A stretch of 64,000 bases of DNA from Methylocystis sp. Sn-Cys (GTDB lineage: Bacteria; Pseudomonadota; Alphaproteobacteria; Rhizobiales; Beijerinckiaceae): assembly GCF_016745395.1 (NCBI RefSeq), contig NZ_JAERVJ010000010.1, forward strand, positions 77,083 to 141,082, written 5' to 3'. Every line of letters starts with the position of its first letter. Positions within the stretch are counted from its first letter, which is position 1. The notes beneath the pieces are model-generated. The model had not been told where the DNA came from and did no database searches. It saw only the letters and a list, made by a program, of their open reading frames with translations. Below, one piece after another: positions 9,067-18,045 of this stretch. The position numbers and the translations under genes are program-made.

Positions 9067-10365
9067 TCATTTGCGCGCATCGCGCGAAGCGCGCCCGATC
9101 CGCCAGATCATCGCCGCCCCCAGCAGCGGGCCGGCGGCAAGGACTAGCAGGGCGTCGGAGAATTCGCCCGTGGCGCCTTTGATGACGCCGATGAAATAAG
9201 GCCCCGCCAGCCCCGAGAGATTGCCGATCGAGTTGATCAGCGCGACTCCCACAACCGCATCGGTCGCGCCGATCGTCGATGTGCAGAAGCTCCAGAAGGT
9301 CGGCAGCGCCGCGGCGGACCCTAAAGCCGCCACAGTCAGCGCGACCATCGCCAATACAGGCGTCGGCGCATAAGCGGCGCATGCAAGGCCGACGCTCGCG
9401 ACGATCGCAGCGCTCGCCGTGTGAGCGACCGTCTCGCCGCGCCGATCCGAGCTACGGCTCCAAAGCCACATCGCCACGGCGCCACAGCCATGGGGAATGG
9501 CGGTGAGAAAGCCCGCGGCGAGGATGCTCGCGCCAAAGCCCTTGATGATCTGCGGCAGCCAGAAACTGAGCCCGTAAAGCGCGAGAACCAGCCCGAAATA
9601 GGCGGCTCCAATAGTCAGAATGCGAGGATCGGCCAGCGCGCGCCAGTAATTCTCTTCATGCGCCGGCGCTTCACGCGCCAGCGCGGCCTCTAACCATCGG
9701 CGCTCGTTCGGGGCGAGCCATTTGGCGTCGGCGAGGCGGTCGGGAAGATAAAAGAAACAGACGAGGCCGAGCGCGATCGACGGCAACGCCTCCAGAAAAT
9801 AAAGCCAGCGCCAACCGGCGACGCCGGAGACGCCATCCATGGTCGACAGGATCATGCCCGAGATCGGCGAGCCGATCGCGCTGCCGAGCGGCACGGCGAT
9901 CAGGAAGCCCGCGAGAATGCGCGCGCGCTGCGCGGCGGGAACCCAGTACGTGAGATAAAGAATGACGCCTGGCGGAAAGCCCGCCTCCGCCGCGCCCAAC
10001 AGCACGCGGAGAACAACGAAGCTGTTCTCGCTCCAGATGAAAGCGGTCGCGGCGGCGATGACGCCCCAGCTCACCATGATGCGCGCGAGCCAAAGCCGCG
10101 CACCGACGCGGTGCATGACGTAATTGCTCGGCGCCTCCAACAGGCAATAGCCAATGAAGAAGACGCCCGCCGCCCAGCCGTAGAACTCGGGCGTGAAGCC
10201 GAGTTCCTTGTTCATGGTGAGCGCGGCGAAACCGACATTCACCCGGTCGAGATAGGAGACGAAGAAACCTGCGGCGAGAAGCGGCACCAGCCGCCAGGCG
10301 ACTTTGGCGACCACGCGGTCGCCATCGACTGGAATTGCCGCGGGTCTGTCGAGGGTGAGGGTCAC
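9067..10365 (-). CDS. MFS transporter, ACS (anion:cation symporter) type
   Basis: This 432-residue protein has about twelve hydrophobic segments and the features of the major facilitator superfamily ACS branch (phthalate/tartrate/glucarate transporters): an early YLDRVNVGFAAL motif, an RVLLGAAEAGFPPG motif in helix 4, and a long charged central loop (LPDRLADAKWLAPNERRW). It would import an organic anion with protons across the inner membrane; the substrate is unknown. It is the last gene of the minus-strand run that starts with the sulfate-assimilation operon, but a gap of about 57 bases and a different role leave co-regulation uncertain. Confidence 0.85.
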   Translation of the reverse strand: MTLTLDRPAAIPVDGDRVVAKVAWRLVPLLAAGFFVSYLDRVNVGFAALTMNKELGFTPEFYGWAAGVFFIGYCLLEAPSNYVMHRVGARLWLARIMVSWGVIAAATAFIWSENSFVVLRVLLGAAEAGFPPGVILYLTYWVPAAQRARILAGFLIAVPLGSAIGSPISGMILSTMDGVSGVAGWRWLYFLEALPSIALGLVCFFYLPDRLADAKWLAPNERRWLEAALAREAPAHEENYWRALADPRILTIGAAYFGLVLALYGLSFWLPQIIKGFGASILAAGFLTAIPHGCGAVAMWLWSRSSDRRGETVAHTASAAIVASVGLACAAYAPTPVLAMVALTVAALGSAAALPTFWSFCTSTIGATDAVVGVALINSIGNLSGLAGPYFIGVIKGATGEFSDALLVLAAGPLLGAAMIWRIGRASRDARK

Positions 10366-10422
10366 GAGAGCGCCTGTCGCTGGAGGAAGCGAGAAGCCGC
10401 CCTCGCTAATGTTGTGGTGGGT

Positions 10423-11271
10423 TTAACGCAATTCGAAGCCGAGCGCCTTCAAAGCGTCGCGCAGGCGATCGCGGCCGCTCATCGCATCTGTCCCGCGCAC
10501 GCGCGACAGCACCTGGCGAATCCAGCCCTGCTCGGGCAGTCCCTGCTCCTTCTGGAAATCCTTGAAGACCGTATCGAGCGTCTCGACCGCCTCGCGTTGC
10601 GCGTCGCCCCACTGATATTGCTCGCGATGCAGCACCGCCGCCTGGCCCAGGCGCGGCTTGACGCCGGCGTTGGCGGCCGGGTCGGGGACGCCGATGGTCA
10701 TGCCGAAGACGGCGAAGACATTGGGCGGAAGATTCAGCTCTTTCGCCACTTCCTCCGGCTTGTTGCGCATGGCGCCGATATAGCAGCAGCCGAGCCCAAT
10801 GGATTCCAGGGCGACGACGGCGTTCTGCGCGGCGAGCGCGGCGTCCACCACGCCGGTCATGAAGATTTCGAGATAAGGGAGCGCCGCCGCGTCGCGACCC
10901 CTCTCCTTGCCGAGATTTTCGAGCCGCGCGAGGTCGCAAAGCCAGATCAGCAGGAGCTTGCAGTCGCGAATATGCTGCTGGCCGCCCGCGAGATCGGCGA
11001 GGCGAATCTTGCGGTCCTCGTCCTCGACGGCGACGACGCTCCAGACCTGAAGATTGGAGGAGGTCGACGCGGACTGCGCCGCAGCGGTGATGATTTCGAG
11101 CGCGCCGGGCGGCAGCGGCTGGTCGAGATAATTGCGGTGCGACCGGTGCGCGAGAAGCAGGTCGAGCGTGTCGTTCCAGATCGCGGGCTTCGGCGAATCG
11201 GCGCGGCGATAGCGCTCGAACATGGCCGCGGCGGGCGCGTCGAAATCATCCGGGCTTACGGGCTTGTTCAT
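10423..11271 (-). CDS. Nitroreductase family protein
   Basis: A 282-residue FMN-dependent nitroreductase-family oxidoreductase resembling NfsA-type enzymes. The N-terminal RSHRNYLDQPLP is the family's FMN-phosphate-binding R-S-x-R segment, and QSASTSSNLQVWSVVAV and SIGLGCCYIGAM match the nitroreductase core. The ATG at the head of MNKPVSPDDF is chosen because homology begins just after it; an open frame extends another 118 codons upstream, but that part is Arg-rich and is a shadow of the antisense. It lies 214 bases after cysN. Natural substrate unknown. Confidence 0.82.
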   Translation of the reverse strand: MNKPVSPDDFDAPAAAMFERYRRADSPKPAIWNDTLDLLLAHRSHRNYLDQPLPPGALEIITAAAQSASTSSNLQVWSVVAVEDEDRKIRLADLAGGQQHIRDCKLLLIWLCDLARLENLGKERGRDAAALPYLEIFMTGVVDAALAAQNAVVALESIGLGCCYIGAMRNKPEEVAKELNLPPNVFAVFGMTIGVPDPAANAGVKPRLGQAAVLHREQYQWGDAQREAVETLDTVFKDFQKEQGLPEQGWIRQVLSRVRGTDAMSGRDRLRDALKALGFELR

Positions 11272-11485
11272 AATGGCTCCTACGCTGTCCCTCGGCTCGG
11301 CGCGATCGACTGCGCGAATGCCGCCTCGGCGTCGGGGGATGGAGAGATCTCGGAAAGATGCGCCGGTCTTATACCCCATTCCGAGCGGCGCCGAAGCGGG
11401 ATCATGCGCCCGCCTTCTCGATCGGACGGCGCGGCAGAGCCCGGCAAGAACGCCCGTCTTCTCGCCAGAAAGGCCCTCGTCCGGC

Positions 11486-13117
11486 TCAAATTCCCGGATC
11501 GTTCGCCGCCGTCGGCCCCTCTTTGCTCTCCAGACCGAAGGCCGAGCGCGTCCAGAAGCGCTCATGGAAATGACGCAGCGCGGAGATCGCAATCGTCTGG
11601 GCGATCGCGATCTCGAACGACACAACGGCGTCGCTCAACAAGGCGTTCACGATAACGAAATTGATGAGGGTCGCCGGAACCAGCCAGGAGGCCGCCTTCA
11701 GCAGGCTGCGCTTGGGCGTCGACAGCACGCTCCCTTGATCGAGCGCGACGCCCTCCATCGAGGCATAGCTGACGTCGGCCAAAGGCGCCGCGACACGGCG
11801 GCTGGAGGCCGAAACCTCCTTCACCATGCCGACCGCGACAGTCTCATTGGTGATGCGATCAATCAGGATGAAGCCGCCGGTCTCGCGGTTCTCGACATAG
11901 GGATCACAGGCGACCACGGTTTCGAGCGAAAGCTGCGCCTCGCCGATTTCGTTGAAGGCCAGCGTCTCCTCCGCGCCAAGCGGCGTCGCCAGGCCGGTCT
12001 CGATCTCGATGCGCGACTGCACGAGGTTGACGACCGCGGGCGTCGTCTTCGTCCCGATCTTGAGCAGATAGCTCTTGCCGGTGGTCAGCGGCTCACGCAC
12101 AAGCCAGAGGAGCTTTGCCTCCAGCCTGTCGCCGACCTGCGCCGGTGAGACCGGCGAGCTCAACAGATCGCCGCGCGAGCAGTCGATTTCCTCGGCGAGC
12201 GTGATCGTCACCGACTGGCCCGATACGCCGCTCTCCAGATCGCCGTCATAGGTGACGACGCGCGAAACGCGCGTGTCGCGCCCGGAAGGGAGGATACGCA
12301 CAATGTCGCCGGGACGGATATTGCCGCCGCTGATGAAGCCCGAGAAGCCACGGAAATCGAGATTCGGGCGGTTGACCCATTGCACCGGCATACGGAAGGG
12401 CGCGATGCGCATGACGTCTTCGACCGCGACGCCTTCCAGATAAGCGAGGAGCGATGGTCCGTCGTGCCACGGCATATACTGGCTAGAATGCACGAGATTG
12501 TCGCCGTCCTTGGCCACGAGCGGCACGACATAGATCGAGGCGAAGTGGAGATTCTTCGCGAATTCGTGGAAATCCGCCACGATCTTGCGGAACACGTCCT
12601 CGCTGTAGCCGACGAGGTCCATCTTGTTGACGGCGACGACCACATGGCGCACGCCGAACATGGAATTGATGACGCTGTGGCGGCGCGTCTGCGGCAGAAT
12701 GCCCTTGCGGGCGTCGACGAGCAGAATGGCGAGATCTGCGGTCGAGGAGCCGACGGCCATATTGCGCGTATATTGCTCGTGGCCGGGCGTGTCGGCGACG
12801 ATGAACTTGCGCTTGTCGGTCGCAAAATAGCGATAGGCGACGTCGATGGTGATGCCCTGCTCGCGCTCCGCCGCAAGTCCGTCGACGAGCAGCGCGAAAT
12901 CGAGATCGTCGCCCTGCGTGCCGTGCTTCTTGGAGTCGGCTTCGAGCGCGGCGATGAGATCGTCCGGCGCCAGATTGGCGTCGTAAAGCAGGCGGCCGAT
13001 CAGCGTCGACTTGCCGTCGTCGACCGAGCCGCAGGTGATGAAACGCAGGAGCGGCTTGTCTGCGGCGATGCGCGCAACCGCCGGCGCGGGGGCTTCCATG
13101 ACCTCGACGCCCTGCAT
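11486..13117 (-). CDS. cysN: Sulfate adenylyltransferase GTPase subunit (CysN) fused to a DUF2061-like membrane domain
   Basis: CysN is the GTPase subunit that drives ATP sulfurylase to form adenosine 5'-phosphosulfate (APS). G1 is GSVDDGKST near residue 30, G3 is DTPGHEQY, G4 is NKMD, followed by two beta-barrel domains. The usual protein ends near residue 465 or carries an APS kinase domain. Here residues 469-528 instead form a hydrophobic module starting KRSLLKAASWLVPATLINF and ending ALRHFHERFW, which resembles DUF2061, a small predicted membrane domain. No APS kinase P-loop is present in the C-terminal part. The start is one base after the cysD stop, so the two are translated together, as expected for subunits. 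That the tail anchors the enzyme to the membrane is inference. Confidence 0.9.
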   Translation of the reverse strand: MQGVEVMEAPAPAVARIAADKPLLRFITCGSVDDGKSTLIGRLLYDANLAPDDLIAALEADSKKHGTQGDDLDFALLVDGLAAEREQGITIDVAYRYFATDKRKFIVADTPGHEQYTRNMAVGSSTADLAILLVDARKGILPQTRRHSVINSMFGVRHVVVAVNKMDLVGYSEDVFRKIVADFHEFAKNLHFASIYVVPLVAKDGDNLVHSSQYMPWHDGPSLLAYLEGVAVEDVMRIAPFRMPVQWVNRPNLDFRGFSGFISGGNIRPGDIVRILPSGRDTRVSRVVTYDGDLESGVSGQSVTITLAEEIDCSRGDLLSSPVSPAQVGDRLEAKLLWLVREPLTTGKSYLLKIGTKTTPAVVNLVQSRIEIETGLATPLGAEETLAFNEIGEAQLSLETVVACDPYVENRETGGFILIDRITNETVAVGMVKEVSASSRRVAAPLADVSYASMEGVALDQGSVLSTPKRSLLKAASWLVPATLINFVIVNALLSDAVVSFEIAIAQTIAISALRHFHERFWTRSAFGLESKEGPTAANDPGI

Positions 13118-13118
13118 C

Positions 13119-14036
13119 TCAGAAATATCCTTCCTGCTTCTTCTGCTCCATGGAGCTGGAGCCGTCCTGGTCGATCAGGCGGCCCTGCCGTTCGGAGGTG
13201 CGGCTTTCGCGCATCTCCGTGATGATCTCGTCGAGCGTGGCCGCCTCGCTCTCGATGGCGCCGGTCAGCGGATAGCAACCGAGCGTGCGGAAACGCACCA
13301 TCTTGCGCTCGATGGTCTCGCCGGGTTCGAGCGTCATGCGCGCGTCGTCGACCATGATCAGCGTGCCGCTGCGGCGCACCACCGGCCGCTCCTTCGCGAA
13401 ATAGAGCGGCACCACGGGGATGTTCTCACGCGCGACATAGTCCCAGATGTCGGCTTCGGTCCAATTGGACATGGGGAAGATGCGCAGACTCTCGCCCGGC
13501 GCCTTGCGGGTGTTGTAGAGGCGCCAGAATTCGGGCCGCTGGTTCTTCGGGTCCCAACGATGCTGCGCTGTGCGGAAGGACAGCACGCGCTCCTTGGCGC
13601 GCGACTTCTCCTCGTCGCGGCGCGCGCCGCCGAAGGCCGCGTCGAATTTATATTTATCGAGCGCCTGCTTCAGCGCCTCGGTCTTCATGATCTCGGTGTG
13701 GAGCTTCGAGCCATGGACGAAGGGGCTGATGTTCATCTCAATCCCTTTGGGATTGATATATTCGACGAGCTCCAGGCCCCATTCCTTGACGATCTTGTCG
13801 CGAAACTCGATCATCTCCCGGAACTTCCACATCGTGTTGACATGGAGCAATTGGAACGGGAGCTTCGACGGATAGAAGGCTTTTCTGGCGACATGCAACA
13901 TCGCCATCGAGTCCTTGCCGATCGAAAACAGCATCACGGGCCGCTCGCATTCGGCGACAGCCTCGCGCATGATGTGAATGCTTTCGGCTTCCAAACGGTC
14001 CAGATGGCCAAGCGAACGGGTCGGAAGCGCGCTCAT
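13119..14036 (-). CDS. cysD: Sulfate adenylyltransferase subunit 2 (CysD)
   Basis: A 305-residue ATP pyrophosphatase-type subunit that joins sulfate to AMP. It has the family's PP-loop ([12 protein letters not shown] near residue 37), the [14 protein letters not shown] element near residue 155, and the C-terminal arginine-rich [25 protein letters not shown] ending that is diagnostic of CysD. Length equals the family's usual 300-305. Its ATG overlaps the cysH stop by four bases, and cysN follows by one base, so the three form one translational unit. Confidence 0.96.
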   Translation of the reverse strand: MSALPTRSLGHLDRLEAESIHIMREAVAECERPVMLFSIGKDSMAMLHVARKAFYPSKLPFQLLHVNTMWKFREMIEFRDKIVKEWGLELVEYINPKGIEMNISPFVHGSKLHTEIMKTEALKQALDKYKFDAAFGGARRDEEKSRAKERVLSFRTAQHRWDPKNQRPEFWRLYNTRKAPGESLRIFPMSNWTEADIWDYVARENIPVVPLYFAKERPVVRRSGTLIMVDDARMTLEPGETIERKMVRFRTLGCYPLTGAIESEAATLDEIITEMRESRTSERQGRLIDQDGSSSMEQKKQEGYF

Positions 14037-14797
14037 TCGAATACCTCCGGCGAGGCGGAATCAGGCGCCGGACCGCGACGCAGAACGCCATCCTCGCCGA
14101 CATGCAGGCCGCACTCTTTCTTGTCGTCCTGCTCCCACCACCAGCGGCCGGCGCGTTCGTCTTCGCCGGGCTCAATGGCGCGCGTGCAGGGCGCGCAGCC
14201 GATCGACAGGAAACCCTTGGCGTGGAGTTCGTTCACGGGGATTGAAAACTCCTGGGTCGCGGCGACGATGTCTTCGCGCTTATAGTCGAGGACGGGGTTG
14301 ATTTTGATGACCCGGTAATTGGCGTCGAAAGCGACGAGCGGAACCTCGGCGCGCGCGGCGGACTGATCGGCGCGCAGGCCCGTGATCCAGCCGGAGACGC
14401 CGGCCAGCAGGCGAGAAAGCGGCTCGACCTTGCGCACATGGCAGCAGGCCTTGCGCGCTTCGGGGGATTTGTAAAAGCCGTTGACGCCCTGCTCTTCGAC
14501 CAGCGCTTCGAGCGCCGCCGCCTGCGGATAGGCGGCGCGGATGCGCCGGGCGTAGCGAGCTTCGGTCTCTTCCCACAGGGTGTAGGTTTCGGGAAACAGG
14601 CGTCCGGTGTCGATCGTCACGACGTCGATATCGAGCCCCTGCGTGAAGATCGAATGGGTGACGAGCTGATCTTCGACGCCGAAGCTCGTCGTGAAGACGA
14701 TACGGCCGGGGATGAACTCGCGGACGAGCTTGAGCCGGAGATCGAGATCAAGCGGCGCGAGACGCGGGCCGAGTATTTCCGGGATGGAAGGATTCAT
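14033..14797 (-). CDS. cysH: Assimilatory APS reductase (CysH family, 4Fe-4S type)
   Basis: A 254-residue thioredoxin-dependent reductase producing sulfite. It carries the paired cysteines CC at residues 118-119 and CAPC at 201-204, the four ligands of the 4Fe-4S cluster that marks APS reductases, plus the catalytic ECGLH at 228-232. E. coli-type PAPS reductases lack the CC/CxxC pair. The enzyme therefore should use APS directly, which agrees with the lack of an APS kinase domain on CysN. The start MNPSIPEIL is chosen because homology begins there; an open frame continues upstream without family similarity. Confidence 0.93.
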   Translation of the reverse strand: MNPSIPEILGPRLAPLDLDLRLKLVREFIPGRIVFTTSFGVEDQLVTHSIFTQGLDIDVVTIDTGRLFPETYTLWEETEARYARRIRAAYPQAAALEALVEEQGVNGFYKSPEARKACCHVRKVEPLSRLLAGVSGWITGLRADQSAARAEVPLVAFDANYRVIKINPVLDYKREDIVAATQEFSIPVNELHAKGFLSIGCAPCTRAIEPGEDERAGRWWWEQDDKKECGLHVGEDGVLRRGPAPDSASPEVFE

Positions 14798-14885
14798 GAT
14801 CTGAGCGCGCCCAAAGTGTCGGCGGACCGAAGGCCCGACCGGAAATCGAGCGCCCAAAGGGAGCCCTGGCGAAGCAACCAAGCCT

Positions 14886-15392
14886 TCATTTCGCCGCCGC
14901 CTTGCGCCGCGCTTCGAGAATAGAGCCCGGCGCGACATAGCCGCGCTGATAGGTGCGCGCATGCGCCGTGCGCTCCGCCTGCCACTGCGACTCATCCTGC
15001 CGCTCAGCGAGATCGTCTGGAATTTCGATCGTGTCGAAGCCGCAACCGAGCGCATGGCGATACTGGTCGGCAAGCAGCCGCCCGCTTGCGCGCAGCTCGC
15101 CCGTAAAGCCGGCCCTGCGGATCAGCCGCGCCAGCGAGAAGCCGCGTCCGTCCGCGAAGGCGGGAAAGACGATGGAGATAAGAGAGAGGCGGGGCAGCGC
15201 GGAAACGAGCGCCTCGGGCTCTGTGGTGTTCGGCGCGAGGACGCCGAGCGCCACGCCCGCATCGAGATGCGCGACCGCATGTTCGAGACGCGACAGCGAC
15301 ACGATTATCTTGCCGCTCTTGGGCAGCGCCTCTTCATCGGCGAGGCGGCGCCAGGCGTCTTCGATAAAGCGGCCTTCAGATATCAGCGCCAT
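14886..15392 (-). CDS. DUF934 protein, sulfite-reduction accessory
   Basis: A 168-residue protein of the DUF934 family, whose genes sit almost always next to cysI and cysH in proteobacteria. The sequence has the family's RLSLISIVFPAFADGRGFSLARLIR region and the FDTIEIPDD and YQRGYV ends. The start MALISEGRF overlaps the end of cysI by 17 bases, supporting co-translation. Its molecular role is not established; the neighbourhood ties it to sulfite reductase function. It ends 88 bases before the cysH start. Confidence 0.88.
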   Translation of the reverse strand: MALISEGRFIEDAWRRLADEEALPKSGKIIVSLSRLEHAVAHLDAGVALGVLAPNTTEPEALVSALPRLSLISIVFPAFADGRGFSLARLIRRAGFTGELRASGRLLADQYRHALGCGFDTIEIPDDLAERQDESQWQAERTAHARTYQRGYVAPGSILEARRKAAAK

Positions 15393-17097
15393 CTTCACCC
15401 TCCCGCCGCAGCACATCCTTGAAGCGGGCATGACCGATGCGCCGCCATGTTTCGATGAATGTCTCGCCCTCCTGGCGCTCGGCCAGATAGAAATCGACAA
15501 TATGCTCGATCACGTCGGGCACTTGCTCCGCCGTGACGCCGGGGCCAAGAATTTCGCCGATCGACGCCGAGAAGGTCGGATCGCCCCCAAGCGTGATCTG
15601 GTAGGATTCCTGACCCTTCTTTTCGAGCCCCAGAATGCCGATCGCGCCGACATGGTGGTGGCCGCAGGCGTTGATGCAGCCGGAAATCTTGATGCCCAAT
15701 TTGCCGATGCGGCGCTGGCGCGAGAGATCGGAGAAGCGCTTGGAGATCGCCTGCGCAATCGGGATCGAGCGCGCCGTCGCCAGCGCGCAGTAATCGAGCC
15801 CGGGGCAGGAGATGATGTCCGAGACGAGACCGGCGTTCGCCGTCGCCAGCCCCGCGCCGTCGAGCAGCTTCCACAGATCGAATAGATCGTCCTGCTTCAC
15901 ATGCGGCAGAATGACGTTCTGCTCATGGGAAATCCGCAGCTCGCCGAAGCCGAAGCGCTCGCTCGCGTCAGCGAGAACGCGCATCTGCTGCGAGGTGGCG
16001 TCGCCGGGAATGCCGCCGATCGGCTTCAGCGACACGGTGACGATGGCGTAGCCCGGAACCCGGTGCGGCGCGGCATTGACCTCGGCGAAATTGCCGAAGG
16101 CCGGATGGGCGACGCGTTCGGCCCGCAGCTTGGCCGACTCCGCCGGCAGCGCCTCGTAAGGCGGCGGCGTGAAGAAACCGGCGATGCGCTCGAATTCCGC
16201 AGGGTCATAGGAAAACGCGGAGCGATCCATCGCGGCGAATTCCGCCTCGACGGCGGCGCGCACTTCCTCGATCCCCTTCTCGTGAACGAGGATCTTGATG
16301 CGGGCCTTGTATTTATTGTCGCGACGGCCGAAGCGGTTATAAACCCGCATGACCGCCTCGAGATAAGCGAGGAGATCGGCCCGCGGCACATAGTCGCGGA
16401 GCACCTTGCCCACGAAAGGCGTGCGCCCGAGTCCGCCGCCGACCACCACCTGATAGCCGACCTCGCCCGCCGCATTCTTCACAATCCGCAGACCGACGTC
16501 GTGAACCATGATCGCTGCGCGATCATGCTCGGCGCCGGTCACCGCGATCTTGAACTTGCGCGGCAGGAAGGAGAATTCGGGATGAGCGCTCGACCACTGG
16601 CGCAGGAATTCCGCCGTGGCGCGGGGATCCTCGATCTCATCGGGCGCGACGCCCGAGAAATGGTCGGCCGTCACATTGCGGATGCAATTGCCGGAGGTCT
16701 GGATGGCGTGCATCTCGACTTCCGCGAGCGCCTCCAGAATATCCGGCGTGTCGATCAGCTTCGGCCAGTTGTACTGGAGGTTCTGGCGCGTGGTGAAATG
16801 GCCGTAGCCCCGATCATATTTATCGGCGATGTCGGCAAGGCGGCGCATCTGCCGCGCCGTCAGCGTGCCATAGGGGATGGCGACGCGCAGCATATAGGCG
16901 TGGAGCTGCAGATAAAGCCCGTTCATCAGACGGAAGGGGCGGAACTCCTCCTCCGTCAGAGAGCCTTCCAGACGCCGGCGCACCTGCTCGCGGAACTCCG
17001 CGACGCGCTCGCGCACGAAGGCGGCGTCGAATTCATCGTAGCGATAGGTCGTGACCGGCGTGTTCGGCCGCGCCAGACTGGGATCGTGAGCGGTCAT
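15376..17097 (-). CDS. cysI: Sulfite reductase hemoprotein (ferredoxin/nitrite-sulfite reductase family)
   Basis: A 573-residue siroheme and 4Fe-4S enzyme reducing sulfite to sulfide. The two halves each have the nitrite/sulfite reductase ferredoxin-like fold; FTTRQNLQYNW and the CysI-like cluster motifs CPGLDYC (C-x5-C) and CINACGHHH (C-x3-C) in the second half bind the coupled cluster and siroheme. No flavoprotein CysJ gene is present in the window, but a 2Fe-2S ferredoxin gene opens the operon, suggesting ferredoxin as electron donor. The start MTAHDPSLAR lies two bases after the DUF2849 stop; the open frame extends upstream only as a shadow of that gene. Confidence 0.94.
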   Translation of the reverse strand: MTAHDPSLARPNTPVTTYRYDEFDAAFVRERVAEFREQVRRRLEGSLTEEEFRPFRLMNGLYLQLHAYMLRVAIPYGTLTARQMRRLADIADKYDRGYGHFTTRQNLQYNWPKLIDTPDILEALAEVEMHAIQTSGNCIRNVTADHFSGVAPDEIEDPRATAEFLRQWSSAHPEFSFLPRKFKIAVTGAEHDRAAIMVHDVGLRIVKNAAGEVGYQVVVGGGLGRTPFVGKVLRDYVPRADLLAYLEAVMRVYNRFGRRDNKYKARIKILVHEKGIEEVRAAVEAEFAAMDRSAFSYDPAEFERIAGFFTPPPYEALPAESAKLRAERVAHPAFGNFAEVNAAPHRVPGYAIVTVSLKPIGGIPGDATSQQMRVLADASERFGFGELRISHEQNVILPHVKQDDLFDLWKLLDGAGLATANAGLVSDIISCPGLDYCALATARSIPIAQAISKRFSDLSRQRRIGKLGIKISGCINACGHHHVGAIGILGLEKKGQESYQITLGGDPTFSASIGEILGPGVTAEQVPDVIEHIVDFYLAERQEGETFIETWRRIGHARFKDVLRREGEDGADI

Positions 17098-17098
17098 C

Positions 17099-17413
17099 TC
17101 AAGCGCCTCCTTTCGCCTGCTTGCCAAGATCGGGGCGCACGCTCGGCCCCTTGAGGCGCATCTTCTCGCGATAGTGCAAGGGCGTCGGAACGCCGTCCGC
17201 GCCGACATCCACGTCGGCGAGATAAACGTCGACGACGCGATTCTTGGCGATCTCCGCCTTGCCGAAGCCCTCCAGCGCGGCGGCCTCTTCCTTGTCGCGC
17301 GCCACGCGGGCGCGCCGATGGTCGCGCTCCCAGCTTTCGGCGCCCAGAAACACGACCTCGCCGTCGGCAAGGTCGGAGGCCAAGAGTATCTGCGGATGTT
17401 TGAGCGCGGTCAT
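17099..17413 (-). CDS. DUF2849 protein
   Basis: A small (about 104-residue) protein of the DUF2849 family, found upstream of cysI in alphaproteobacteria. Visible features are an N-terminal ALKHPQILLASDLADGEVVF and a charged middle (WERDHRRARVARDKEEAAAL). Either GTG at 17416 or ATG at 17413 can start it; both overlap the ferredoxin stop (GTGATG around TGA), giving translational coupling. Function unknown; by position it probably supports sulfite reduction. Confidence 0.82.
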   Translation of the reverse strand: MTALKHPQILLASDLADGEVVFLGAESWERDHRRARVARDKEEAAALEGFGKAEIAKNRVVDVYLADVDVGADGVPTPLHYREKMRLKGPSVRPDLGKQAKGGA

Positions 17414-17784
17414 CACGTCTCCTGCGCCAGCTTGAGGGAGAGGCCGCTCATCTCGTCGGACCAGATAATCTGACAGGCAAGGCGCGAATTTTCATAGAGC
17501 ATCGGCAGCTCGTCGAGCTTTTCGAGCTCGTCCTCCTGCGGCGGCGGCACGCGGGCGGCCGAACCGGCGTCGAGCACCACGTGACATTCGGCGCAGGCCA
17601 GCGCGCCTCCGCACGTATTTTCCATGCCAATGCCGTAATCGCGCAATATCTCCATCAGCCGCCAGCCCTCTACGGCCGCCAGCTCGTGGATGACGCCGTT
17701 CCGGTCCTCGACGCGCAAGAACGGCGCCTCGGGCTCCAGGGGAACGGGGGATGGGTCGACGGCAGTTTCCAAGGCAATGCTCAT
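17413..17784 (-). CDS. 2Fe-2S ferredoxin heading the sulfur operon
   Basis: A 123-residue plant/adrenodoxin-like ferredoxin. The ligands are Cys58, Cys64, Cys67 and Cys104 (C-x5-C-x2-C-x36-C), within ENTCGGALACAECH and RLACQI. It is the first gene of the minus-strand sulfur operon, followed without a gap by DUF2849 and cysI. The natural reading is that it gives electrons to the sulfite reductase, which lacks a CysJ partner here; that is inference from position. A good promoter candidate lies about 60 bases upstream. Confidence 0.88.
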   Translation of the reverse strand: MSIALETAVDPSPVPLEPEAPFLRVEDRNGVIHELAAVEGWRLMEILRDYGIGMENTCGGALACAECHVVLDAGSAARVPPPQEDELEKLDELPMLYENSRLACQIIWSDEMSGLSLKLAQET

Positions 17785-17841
17785 GGGCTTTTCGTTGAGG
17801 CGGAAATCGCCACAGCAGTGGCGTTCTGTATTTCGAACGGT

Positions 17842-17869
17842 TAGATACTCTAAATCGCACGTAAGTCAA
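17842..17869 (-). promoter_or_regulatory. Candidate sigma-70 promoter of the sulfur-assimilation operon
   Basis: On the minus strand TTGACT (17869-17864) and TATCTA (17847-17842) are 16 bases apart in an AT-rich stretch upstream of the ferredoxin ATG. A partial palindrome around CATATG (near 17890) just upstream could be a regulator site. Spacing and sequence fit a housekeeping promoter; no transcript data exist here. Confidence 0.4.
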
Positions 17870-18045
17870 TTCACTTCTAAAATATGCCATATGGACTAAA
17901 ATCACATCTGTTTGCCGTTAAATATGGCGCCGCCAAATTTCATAGCTGGGACATGACAAGCGGCCAGAATCCATGTTTGTTAAGAATCAGGTGACCAATC
18001 GGAGCGGTGGGCGAAAGGGCTGCGCTCATCGCCAGAGGAGACCTC

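Noticed and set aside
11272-11625. Extension of the nitroreductase gene to a 400-residue protein
   Set aside because: The added 118 residues are Arg-rich and overlap cysN antisense; nitroreductase similarity begins at MNKPVSPDD.
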